From: Bin80 sp965116685 | GTDB lineage: Bacteria; Bacteroidota; Rhodothermia; Rhodothermales; Bin80 | Direction of reading: 5' to 3' | Assembly: GCA_965116685.1 (NCBI GenBank) | Contig: OZ220707.1 | Location: 2,542,001-2,606,000 of the forward strand | DNA length: 64,000 nt | Part shown: piece after piece, positions 23,053 to 31,912 of the stretch | How positions within the stretch are numbered: position 1 is the first letter of the stretch | Layout of the letters: the number at the start of each line of letters is the position of its first letter | The notes under the pieces: generated by a model | What the model was told of the DNA's origin: nothing | Databases searched by the model: none | What the model saw: the letters and a program-made list of their open reading frames with translations, nothing else | Program-made: the position numbers and the translations under genes

Positions 23053-26000
23053 CTAATACTGGAGCGATCCCCGCACATTCACGCCGATGTCTCCCAGCGA
23101 AGCTGCACGGCCGTGTGCCAGACCAAAGACCGAGAAGGTCAGCCGCTCCCACGGATGAAGTTCACCGCCCAACCGGTACATCCTGCCCTGTGACAACTGG
23201 GTCATCCCCATGATTGATCGGGCGCTGCCCTCTTTCCACGGAACCCCGTAGCCCAACTCCAACTCGGTCCGGTGAACCCCTGTCCCCATCGGCGCCGCAT
23301 CCCGGATCGTCTGCTGACCATACAGCGACATTCCCTGTCCCAGACCCCATGAAGGCCGTACCCGCATCATTAATCCTTCCGACCGGTTTCCCACCTGCAA
23401 GAATCCCGAGATCCCCCACTCCGTGAACCCCGCCGCCGTATGCATCACCAGTCCCTGTGCGTGCACATCTGCCTTCAAGCGCCACGCCGGGTACGCTATC
23501 CGCATCCCTCCGCCAAACTCCAAGCCCACGCCCGTCTCCGCACTCCCGCCATCACTGCGCACATTCGCCTCCACATAGGGACGAAGCACATTGTTGATCC
23601 GCGCATTCGCTTCCACCCCTGCCCGAACCCGGTACACCTCTGCCGTGACCGCATGCTCCTCAATCTCTGCATCCGTCACCAGCACATCTCCATGATAGTT
23701 CAGCCCAATGGTGCTGTTGGATACCAGTGTTCCCCGAACCCCCATCGCACCAAACCTTGATGTCAGATCGCCGTCCAGCTCCAGCACCTCGGCCTGTCCG
23801 CGTCCGGCCCCGGCGCTCAACCATACCTCCCATCCTGCACGCGCCACCGACACATACGGATACACGCCCGTCAATCCTGCAGTGATCTCTCCCGACTCCT
23901 GCGCCGCCGCAAACGATCCCTCGCCCTGACTGTGGGACAGTAGCACCCCTGCCAGCCAGCCTCCCTTCCACCGGTAGTCTGCCCCCAGCATCCCGGTGGT
24001 CACCTCGCCATCCAGTGTTAACCCATCATCCTCCCGACCATTGAATTGACGGAACGCTCCCCGGCCCCATACACTGAACGACCCGCTGTACGAGGTCGCC
24101 GACATGCGGCAGCCGCCCAACAACTCTCCCAGGGACGGATCCCAGGAAGAAGCCGAATACCAGAGCCGGGACATCTCTGCGCGCGTTGCCGCCCCGCATG
24201 CTGTACCATCCGCTCCGCGGAACCGATCCCCCAGTGCCTCCACCACCTGGGTCGCCGACGTCCGAACAAACCGTGCCGTATACGCCTCCAAGGCTTCCTG
24301 ACTTACCGTGGTTGCCGCCTGGATCGTTGCCACGCCCACCGCCTTCGCAATCTCTGCATTTTCTGAGGACTCCAGATGCACCGTGAAGGTCTCCTCCTGC
24401 CAGTCCAGCCCGTCCTTCAGGAGCGGGACCGCGATCATGGCATCCAACGTCCCCGGTGCCAGCGTCACGACTCCCGAAGCGGCTTCATAGTCTTCCCCCG
24501 CCTTCGCCGTTCCATCCTGCGTCCGGTACGCGGCCGAGATCATTTGACGCTGCGGATGGGACAGTGAGACTTGGAAACGGACCATTCCCTCTTCTTCCTG
24601 TACCAGTGCATCCTCCACCCGAAGAATTGCCGTCCCCCCATCATTGTCCAGGATCGTGCCCGTCCCCGTTCCACGCGCAATGATTGCGTTCTGCGGTTTC
24701 AATAAGGTCACCGCAAACGTCTCCGTTGACTCCGGGATCTCATCATCGGTGATCTCAATCTCAATCACCCCCCGCGTGGCACCCGGATCAAAGATCACAA
24801 TCCCACGCGATGCCGTGTAGTCCAGACCCGACTCTGCCGTGCCATCCGTGCTGGCATACTGCACGGTCACCACCGCATCCGTGGGACGGCTGAGTTCGAT
24901 CGGCAGTTGAATGGCACCTGCATCTTCCAATTCCCGCTTGTCGTAGATCGTGATCGTCAGCGGCCCCGGACGCTCGTCATTGTCGGTAATCGTCACCGTG
25001 ACCGGTGCATCCTCTCCGTTGTAGCCGCCGCCAGATGCTGCGAGATTTAGTTCTATCGTATCCGTCTCATAATCCTCATCCTCCGCCGCCGTTAAGATTA
25101 TCGTTTGGGCCTGACTCCAGTTGGAGGTCGTAAACGTAAGAGGAGTGTCACTCAGGCTCAGATCTGTTCCCATGTGTCCAGTGAAGTTTACCGTCACCGG
25201 GCCCGAGGGTTGGGCGAACAAACGAACCTTGAGTGGCTCTGTGCCTCCTTCCTTCATGGTCACGGTTCTTTCGACGACAATCCCTGCCTCATCGATGTCC
25301 TTAATCATTACCGGAACCGTTTTCGTCACACCGTCATAGCCGCCTCCTGATGCCGTAAGCGTCAAGGTCGCCGTGTCGTCCACAATATCCTCATCCGGCG
25401 CCGCCGTTAAAGTCATCGTTTGTGCCTGACTCCAGTTTGAGGTCGTAAACGTAAGAGGAGTGTCACTCAGGCTCAGATCCGTTCCCAGGTGTCCGCTGAA
25501 ATTCACGGTCACCGGGCCCAAAGGTTTCTGGGTAAGTGCAATCTCCAGCGTCCTCTCGGTTCCCTCGTTCATCGTCACAGATAGCGGGTTGACCACGAGA
25601 CCAGCGGTGTCCTTGTCCCTAATGGTCACGGATACTGTTTCTAAGATCCCGATGTAGTCGCTGCTACCACTTGCCGTCAAGGTTACTTCCACCGGATCAT
25701 CCAGAATATCATCGTCGACTTCGGCGATCAACGTCACCTGCTGGTTCGTCTGCCAGGTTTCCGGCGTAAATGTTCGAGTGATCGGTTGAAGCGTCAGGTC
25801 GGTCCCGGAAGGCCAGGTCATCGTTACCACGACCTCCCCCAGGGGCTTCGAGGTCAGCGAGAGATCAAACGACGCCTCGCCCCCCTCCACGACCGATACC
25901 GATGGAGGCGAATCAATCCCTGCCTCATCGTCGTCGGTGATCATCACCGTGACCCATGATTGCTCCCCATTGGCCAGCCCAGAGGGTAGAGGGCCGAGTT

Positions 26001-29000
26001 CCACCGTGAAGGTCTCGTCGTCTTCTGCAATCTCATCATCAACTGCGAGAATTGAGTAGCTCCCGATCGTTTCCCCAGCGTTGATTGTAATCTGAGTCGG
26101 AGGTGGTGCCTGGTAATCCTCATCCTTCTCCGCGGTATCATCCGTCAGCTTCAATGGAATCGTTACATCGATGTCATGTGCCTCGGACAGGGTTGCGGTC
26201 ACGGTCACCGATTTGCCCTCATCCACCGGATTGGGAGCCGCAGACAGATTGACCATCACCTCCCGCGAAGAAAGGTCACGGATCGTCACCTCCTGGAAAG
26301 TTTCCCGACCTGGCTGTAACAACTTCGGCGGCAGATCCCCCAGGGATACGATAAAGATCTCATCCTCCACATCGGCATCTTCAAGGGTCTGAATCTCCCC
26401 AGATCCTTCTGTCTCACCACGGGGAATTGTGATGCTCTGAATCTGCGCGTAATCGCCCGATTCCGGTGGATCAGTCGTCTCATTATTATACTCCAATGGA
26501 ACGTCTACATCCGTCTCAAGAATCCCCGTCAGCGTTGCTGTCACCGTGACTGGATCGCCCTCATCCACTGGATTGGGGGCCGCGGACAGCGATACTTCCA
26601 CCGGTGGGGGCGGGTCATCATCCAGAATCGTAATCTCCACCGAGGAAGGGCTGCCAAGGTCCACCCCAAAGGGTAACCGACTCCCGTTGATGGCGACCGT
26701 AAACCGCTCCTCCCCCTCCGAAATATCATCATCCTGGATGTAAATCGTCCCTGATTCACTTTGCGATCCCCCGGGAATGGTGATCTGACCCAGAGGATCG
26801 TAATCGCCCGGTTCCGTTGGCGGTTCGCCGGGCTCATACCGCAAGGTTATCGTCACTGCATCCGACAAGGGGGGCGACAACATTGCCGTCACGGTGACGG
26901 ACTCGCCTTCTTCTACCGAAGTGGGAGAAGCCGATAAGGTCACGGTCACCGAAGTGGGCGGTGTGATATCATCATCTACAATCGTCAGCGTATGTACGAA
27001 TGGGTTTCCTAGATTGTACCCCGGGCCCCCCGTCAGCGTTAGGATAACCGTTTCGTTGGCGTCGTTGATGCGGTCGTCAATGATTGCAATGGGAATATTC
27101 ACCGAGGGGACCCCGGATCGTACGATGACGCTGCTTGGTGCGGTGTAGTCGGCGGTGGGGGTTGCCGAGCCCCCCAGCGTGTAGTTCAGCGTGAGATCTG
27201 CCGCTGGGGCAGGGCGAATGGAGACATCCACATCGTGTATCCCGATGTTTTCGTTTGCGCGGGATGAAGATGACGCAAACCCTACCTCCGGTATATCCTC
27301 ATCCGTCACATTTACCGTCAGATTTGCACTCAAGCCGTTAAAATCCTGCTCAGTACTAGCGGAGGTGTGGGCCAGTGTGACGGTTTCATCCGATGCATCA
27401 GGATCGTCCGATGCAGTTACCGTTACCCGCTTCGGTCCCCAATCTGAATTCGTAAATGTCAATCCCGTGAACGCCGTGTTTGCATTTCCATCATCATCCA
27501 AGGTCAGAATGAAACTAGGACGGTCCGCAATTGCCACCGTCACCGTTTGGGCCGGTTGGGCCTTGAGTCGCACATAGTAGGTATCGGAGGTCCCTTCCGG
27601 CATATCCAGAGAGGTAATTACAGGAGCATCCGCTGCATTCGTTTTCGTCAGCACCATCTCCACCGCATCCTCATCCGTCACATTTACCGTCAGATCTGCA
27701 CTCAAGCCGTTAAAATCCTGCTCAGTACTAGTGGAGGTGTGGGCCAGTGTGACGGTTTCATCCGATGCATCAGGATCGTCCGATGCCGTTACCGTTACCC
27801 GCTTCGGTCCCCAATCTGAATTCGTAAATGTCAATCCCGTGAATGCCGTGTTTGCATCCCCATCATCATCCAGTGTCAGAATGGAGCCGGGGCTGTCCGC
27901 AATTGTCACCGTCACATCTTGAGCCGGTTGGGCATTGAGTCGCACATAGTAGGTGTCGGAGGTCCCTTCCGGCATATCCAGAGAGGTGATTGCAGGAGCA
28001 TCCGCTGCATTCGTTTTCGTTAGCGTCATCTCCGGCTTCTGATCGGCGTCCGTGATCGTTACCATCACCGTTTTCGGATCCACCGCGACCACGCTGGAGG
28101 CCAAACTACTCTCATCAATCGCCACCGTGAACGTCTCATCGTCATAGTCTTCATCCTCGTGTGTCTGAATCGTACCGGTTCCCTTCGGGGCATCTGCCGA
28201 TATTACAATCTTGTCCAGTGTATCGTAGTCGTCATCCTCTGCCGTTCCTAGATCCCCCTCGTGGCTGAACGTTAACGGAATCTCAAGATCACTCGAAAAT
28301 GCCTCCGAAAGCGTTGCCGTCACCGTGACAGGATCGCCCTCTGCCACGGGAGAGGTCGCGGATATGCTGACCGCCGGCGTTCCCTTGATCGTGATCGTAA
28401 CATTACAGCTTTCCGGGATACAGTCCTTATTGGATAATTCCGCAGCCCCCAGCCCATTCGCAATGGGTAACTTCTCAAAGATTAAACTCTCATCTTGCGT
28501 ATCACCATTGTGTTCGATATGGATCGTAACAATGTCTGATTCTTTTTTTCCTGCCTGAAAGGAAAAATCCCAAAGATGGTCAGGGTCATCTTGGTCGGCT
28601 ACCCCGTTCGTGATCGTATAATCCTCCGTATCGGCAGTGGAGGAGGTGTTTCTGCGCACTTCAATGTTTGCGGACTTCGTGACTGGCTTGGTCAACTTCA
28701 ATTGCATCGTCACGGTCTCTCCTTCAGAAACCGTGAGAGGGTTGGCCACCAGGTGGATCACCATTTTGTCATTGTCGGTGATCGTGATCTTTTTCGACTT
28801 TGGCTTCCCCACAAGGATCATCGGATGCGAATCCGTGAGCTTCTTTTCGTTGATCACTACTCTAAAGTGCTCGGAGTCCTCCTCTAAATCATCATCAATG
28901 GTCGGAATCTCCCCCGTACCGGATGTCTCGTTCGCTTTGATTGTGATGGAAGCGAGTGCAGTATAATCATCGGTTTTGGTTGCCGTATCCGTGGCCGGAG

Positions 29001-30450
29001 CATTGGGGTAATTCAAATGCACCGTCACATCTTCGGATTGTGCCTCCGAAATGGTCGCCTTCACGACCACCTTCTCCCCTTCTTCTACCGTGGTTGGCTC
29101 CGCCGATAAGGTCACCGTTGGCCTTTCCTTAATCGTAATGGCGTACGCACAACTATCTATTCCCGGTATGGGGGATTCAGGTATACACTGGGAAGTCATG
29201 AAACGATCTCCACCAGCCGCACCGTCCCTTTGCCAGATCAAATTTTCGGTCCCCTCCGTTTTATTATCCTGTTTGATATTAAGTACAAGACTAGCGGTTT
29301 GGAGTAAATAACCAGGGTTATCGGGATCATGATAAAACACCATTGACCCGTGGTTACCATTAGGATCATACCAATGCGCCTTATTTGGAATGTCATAGTC
29401 ACCGGGGTGAGCGGCGTTATTAGAATGCCAAGGGAATACAACGACAAAAATAGCATTGCCCCTTGGGTACCTTGCTGGAGCCCCTGCTTTTAACGGTTTT
29501 GACAGCGTCATTGTTAGAGTCGTTGACTCGCCCTCATAAACTGGATTGGGATCTGCCGACCAGGTGATCGTTAACCAATCATTGGCCCTGATCTTGAAAT
29601 CTATTGATTTTTTGTCCTCTACAATAACTACCGTGGGATGATCTTCCTGGAATTTGTCTTCATCAATCTCCACGGTAAATGTCTCCTCCTCCTCTTCAAT
29701 AGCATCATTGGTGATCTTAATCCGTACTTCTTCGGTTCGAAATGACCAACCCATCCTAGGTATCGTAATACTGCTCGTGGTTAAATTTCCATAGTCAGCG
29801 GCGTCAGCCGTTCCAGGGATCAGTTTTAGCGGAATCGTCACCTCATCATTCATCCCCGAAATGTACGCCTCAATAATCATCTCTTCACCTTCGTTCAACG
29901 TGGTTTTGCTTGATAACAACCAAACTTTCGGCTGTTTTCCCCTATCGTCATCCATGCTCCCCAGACTGATCCATTTCGAGGGACCCGCGACGAATGTGGA
30001 TGGCCGTTCAAGTTCATCCATTGCCCCCCGAAACCTCTTATCCTCCAAGTCAACCGGATCCATCTCATTGAAAATCGCAGTCGAAACGTCACTGGATTCT
30101 GCTCCCCCCTCTGTGCCTGCCAGTCCGGTCATGTATTTCAATGGAAGCTCCAGCGCACCGGCCGGGGCATCCGCCCCACCAATGACTGCATTCCACCATG
30201 ATTGAGTCGGGCCGATGAATCCGTCAGAAAGTGTAATGGGATTTCCTAAAGTAACCCGCTGGTTCCCTTCCGAAATTCCTAACCCAGAACCCGGTAAGAC
30301 CAGATCATTCGTTTCGGTGACAATCTGAACTTGTGTTGCATGCACCTGGGAGGTGGCAAAAGAAATCAGCAACAGCAGACAAATAGGAACCACTTCACCG
30401 AAGCATATCCCAACACAATTATTTCGATATTGAAATAGAAAATCCGTCAT
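23053..30450 (-). CDS. Giant Calx-beta repeat surface protein with C-terminal outer-membrane beta-barrel (autotransporter-like)
   Basis: 2,465 residues from the ATG at 30450; a TTG at 30471 is in frame. A signal peptide (VVPICLLLLISFATSQVHA) is followed by about sixteen tandem Calx-beta/Ig-like modules. They share an EGExVTVxAxLS start and acidic DDD or DNDE turns, suggesting calcium binding. The last ~350 residues (from about 2115) are an autotransporter-type barrel with alternating Gly/aromatic strands such as FSVWGRGAFRQFNG and MLGADYRWKGGWLAGVLLSH, ending VRGSLQY. Likely an adhesin exposed at the surface. Two modules are near-identical at DNA level (372-bp repeat). It lacks a type IX C-terminal signal, though sprA is close by. 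A decayed second gene of the same kind lies just upstream. Confidence 0.85.
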   Translation of the reverse strand: MTDFLFQYRNNCVGICFGEVVPICLLLLISFATSQVHATQVQIVTETNDLVLPGSGLGISEGNQRVTLGNPITLSDGFIGPTQSWWNAVIGGADAPAGALELPLKYMTGLAGTEGGAESSDVSTAIFNEMDPVDLEDKRFRGAMDELERPSTFVAGPSKWISLGSMDDDRGKQPKVWLLSSKTTLNEGEEMIIEAYISGMNDEVTIPLKLIPGTADAADYGNLTTSSITIPRMGWSFRTEEVRIKITNDAIEEEEETFTVEIDEDKFQEDHPTVVIVEDKKSIDFKIRANDWLTITWSADPNPVYEGESTTLTMTLSKPLKAGAPARYPRGNAIFVVVFPWHSNNAAHPGDYDIPNKAHWYDPNGNHGSMVFYHDPDNPGYLLQTASLVLNIKQDNKTEGTENLIWQRDGAAGGDRFMTSQCIPESPIPGIDSCAYAITIKERPTVTLSAEPTTVEEGEKVVVKATISEAQSEDVTVHLNYPNAPATDTATKTDDYTALASITIKANETSGTGEIPTIDDDLEEDSEHFRVVINEKKLTDSHPMILVGKPKSKKITITDNDKMVIHLVANPLTVSEGETVTMQLKLTKPVTKSANIEVRRNTSSTADTEDYTITNGVADQDDPDHLWDFSFQAGKKESDIVTIHIEHNGDTQDESLIFEKLPIANGLGAAELSNKDCIPESCNVTITIKGTPAVSISATSPVAEGDPVTVTATLSEAFSSDLEIPLTFSHEGDLGTAEDDDYDTLDKIVISADAPKGTGTIQTHEDEDYDDETFTVAIDESSLASSVVAVDPKTVMVTITDADQKPEMTLTKTNAADAPAITSLDMPEGTSDTYYVRLNAQPAQDVTVTIADSPGSILTLDDDGDANTAFTGLTFTNSDWGPKRVTVTASDDPDASDETVTLAHTSTSTEQDFNGLSADLTVNVTDEDAVEMVLTKTNAADAPVITSLDMPEGTSDTYYVRLKAQPAQTVTVAIADRPSFILTLDDDGNANTAFTGLTFTNSDWGPKRVTVTASDDPDASDETVTLAHTSASTEQDFNGLSANLTVNVTDEDIPEVGFASSSSRANENIGIHDVDVSIRPAPAADLTLNYTLGGSATPTADYTAPSSVIVRSGVPSVNIPIAIIDDRINDANETVILTLTGGPGYNLGNPFVHTLTIVDDDITPPTSVTVTLSASPTSVEEGESVTVTAMLSPPLSDAVTITLRYEPGEPPTEPGDYDPLGQITIPGGSQSESGTIYIQDDDISEGEERFTVAINGSRLPFGVDLGSPSSVEITILDDDPPPPVEVSLSAAPNPVDEGDPVTVTATLTGILETDVDVPLEYNNETTDPPESGDYAQIQSITIPRGETEGSGEIQTLEDADVEDEIFIVSLGDLPPKLLQPGRETFQEVTIRDLSSREVMVNLSAAPNPVDEGKSVTVTATLSEAHDIDVTIPLKLTDDTAEKDEDYQAPPPTQITINAGETIGSYSILAVDDEIAEDDETFTVELGPLPSGLANGEQSWVTVMITDDDEAGIDSPPSVSVVEGGEASFDLSLTSKPLGEVVVTMTWPSGTDLTLQPITRTFTPETWQTNQQVTLIAEVDDDILDDPVEVTLTASGSSDYIGILETVSVTIRDKDTAGLVVNPLSVTMNEGTERTLEIALTQKPLGPVTVNFSGHLGTDLSLSDTPLTFTTSNWSQAQTMTLTAAPDEDIVDDTATLTLTASGGGYDGVTKTVPVMIKDIDEAGIVVERTVTMKEGGTEPLKVRLFAQPSGPVTVNFTGHMGTDLSLSDTPLTFTTSNWSQAQTIILTAAEDEDYETDTIELNLAASGGGYNGEDAPVTVTITDNDERPGPLTITIYDKRELEDAGAIQLPIELSRPTDAVVTVQYASTDGTAESGLDYTASRGIVIFDPGATRGVIEIEITDDEIPESTETFAVTLLKPQNAIIARGTGTGTILDNDGGTAILRVEDALVQEEEGMVRFQVSLSHPQRQMISAAYRTQDGTAKAGEDYEAASGVVTLAPGTLDAMIAVPLLKDGLDWQEETFTVHLESSENAEIAKAVGVATIQAATTVSQEALEAYTARFVRTSATQVVEALGDRFRGADGTACGAATRAEMSRLWYSASSWDPSLGELLGGCRMSATSYSGSFSVWGRGAFRQFNGREDDGLTLDGEVTTGMLGADYRWKGGWLAGVLLSHSQGEGSFAAAQESGEITAGLTGVYPYVSVARAGWEVWLSAGAGRGQAEVLELDGDLTSRFGAMGVRGTLVSNSTIGLNYHGDVLVTDAEIEEHAVTAEVYRVRAGVEANARINNVLRPYVEANVRSDGGSAETGVGLEFGGGMRIAYPAWRLKADVHAQGLVMHTAAGFTEWGISGFLQVGNRSEGLMMRVRPSWGLGQGMSLYGQQTIRDAAPMGTGVHRTELELGYGVPWKEGSARSIMGMTQLSQGRMYRLGGELHPWERLTFSVFGLAHGRAASLGDIGVNVRGSLQY
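25096..25530 (-). repeat. ~315-bp-period repeat inside the Calx-beta gene
   Basis: The blocks around 25111-25215 and 25426-25530 match closely at DNA level with a 315-bp offset (105 codons). They encode the two modules with GTDLSLSDTPLTFTTSNWSQ. Recent module duplication is likely. Confidence 0.75.
27295..28038 (-). repeat. Tandem 372-bp repeat inside the Calx-beta gene
   Basis: Two copies, about 27295-27666 and 27667-28038, offset by exactly 372 bp (124 codons) and nearly identical. They encode the modules beginning MxLTKTNAADAPxITSLDMP. The in-frame unit length keeps the reading frame, so copy number can change by recombination. Confidence 0.85.
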
Positions 30451-30632
30451 CTCACCAGAGTCTAAGACCAATGGTCACTGCTCTCTTTCTACAAAATAGC
30501 ACAACAATACGGAGTGAAAATACAATAAAATCACATATTCGGCTCCAAATCAAATGGAACAATTAATCCGGGAGATACCAACGTCATTTTATTGATTGAA
30601 CAGGTATGGGCAATACACATTTTTTGAAAAGT

Positions 30633-30836
30633 CTAATGCCGAAACGATGCTCGTACATTCATGTCGCTGCCTTTCAGCACATCTGTGCGGCATGCTAGGC
30701 CGAAGGCCGAGAATCTCAACCAATTCCATGGGTGGAGTTCGTTTCCGATCTGGTACATCATTCTGCGAAAACCCATAGTCGAGCTCCAACTCGGTCAGGT
30801 AAGCGTCTGCCCCACCTGACATTCCCTGAAATTGTT
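30633..30836 (-). pseudogene. C-terminal scar of a second autotransporter-like barrel gene
   Basis: The end of the giant protein is echoed here in two frames. One frame gives LTELELDYGFS (compare RTELELGYGVP). After a deletion and frame change, another gives MYQIGNELHPWNWLRFSAFGLA and ends MNVRASFRH with a TAG at 30633-30635; compare MYRLGGELHPWERLTFSVFGLA in the intact gene. All upstream parts are missing and an istB remnant begins at once after it. It was a tandem paralog on the same strand, now lost apart from ~60 codons. Confidence 0.8.
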
Positions 30837-31020
30837 TCCGAGAGATTCATCCATCGTATCTTCGGGTAGACTCGGTTTCCGTAGGTTCCTATTTTGCCGC
30901 TTCGAGTCGGTAGCTTGGCAAGCCGAGTTTGAGGATCACACTGTGATGTACAACCCGGTCCACGGCCGCCGTTGTGACGGTTGGGTCTTGGAAGATTTTC
31001 TCCCATGGGGAGAAGGCCAC
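30837..31020 (-). pseudogene. Remnant of an IS21-family istB 3' end
   Basis: DNA from about 30837 to 31020 matches 1405-1600 of the intact IS21 element with many substitutions. The encoded piece FSPWEKIFQDPTVTTAAVDRVVHHSVILKLGLPSYRLEAAK ends at a stop at 30889. No istA, Walker A or terminal repeat remains. The remaining 31021-31164 stretch before lipB has no recognisable feature. Confidence 0.85.
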
Positions 31021-31164
31021 GATGGCATACTTCTGCGCTTTCAAAAAAAAACGTGGATCCGTGACCAATCTTGTTTCCCAATCCAGATCCACCAACGACT
31101 GCCAACGACCCAAAAGGTCAGAATTTTTCAAAAAATACCCAGATATGGAGGTTTTGCAAGAGGC

Positions 31165-31908
31165 TCAGGTGACAGAAGCTAAGGCCTCTTCAAGGTGGCT
31201 CTGATTGATAAGATCGCCTAGGAATGTGTAAGCTTCGGATCCATGGAGGATCTGGGAACTGGCACCAAATACCTCATCAAAGTGTCGCAAAATCCAATGG
31301 GATACCGCATCAAGGTTGCATGGCCGATTTAATTCCTGAACGATGGAGGTAACCCCTCGATCTGAAATCCCGCATGGCGTGATTCGGTTGAAGTAACTCA
31401 GGTCCGGGTCCACATTCAATGCCAAACCATGTGTGGTCACCCACCGACTGGCATGGATACCAAAGGCACAGATTTTTCTCTCAAATCCCTGCGTCCCCAC
31501 CCAAACTCCCGTTCGTCCCGGGACACGAAATCCAACCAGATTATATTCACCAAGCGTACGAAGTACAACCTCTTCGAGGTCACGCATAAAGCGGTGTAAG
31601 TCACGATAAAACCTGTCCAAATCCAATAAGAAGTAGACCACTAGCTGCCCCGGGCCGTGATAAGTGACATCCCCACCCCGATCAATATATACGACCTCAG
31701 CATCCCCCGGCGCAAGTAGATGCTGGTCATTTCCACTCTTTCCCATCGTGAAAACTGGTGGGTGCTCCAGTAAAAATAGCACATGGGGTAAATGCGTGTG
31801 GCTTTTTTTTGCTTGAATGAGACGGTCTTTGACGGCCTCCTGAAGTGCCCATGTCGGCCGGTAAGCGACATGTCCTAGATGGCAGGCTATAGATAATTCG
31901 GATTGCAA
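31165..31908 (-). CDS. lipB: Octanoyltransferase LipB
   Basis: 247 residues. It moves octanoate from acyl carrier protein to lipoyl domains, the first step of lipoic acid attachment. Conserved blocks: FLLEHPPVFTMGKSG, the RGGDVTYHGPGQLVVYFLLDL motif, Lys145 in KICAFGIHASRWVTTHG, and the acyl-thioester Cys179 in ITPCGI. It follows sprA by 4 bp on the same strand, although no functional link is known. lipA is not in the window. Confidence 0.95.
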   Translation of the reverse strand: MQSELSIACHLGHVAYRPTWALQEAVKDRLIQAKKSHTHLPHVLFLLEHPPVFTMGKSGNDQHLLAPGDAEVVYIDRGGDVTYHGPGQLVVYFLLDLDRFYRDLHRFMRDLEEVVLRTLGEYNLVGFRVPGRTGVWVGTQGFERKICAFGIHASRWVTTHGLALNVDPDLSYFNRITPCGISDRGVTSIVQELNRPCNLDAVSHWILRHFDEVFGASSQILHGSEAYTFLGDLINQSHLEEALASVT

Positions 31909-31912
31909 TTCT

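Noticed and set aside
23162..30205. Many long plus-strand frames antisense to the giant surface gene
   Set aside because: They mirror the biased composition and repeats of the minus-strand gene and encode no known domain.
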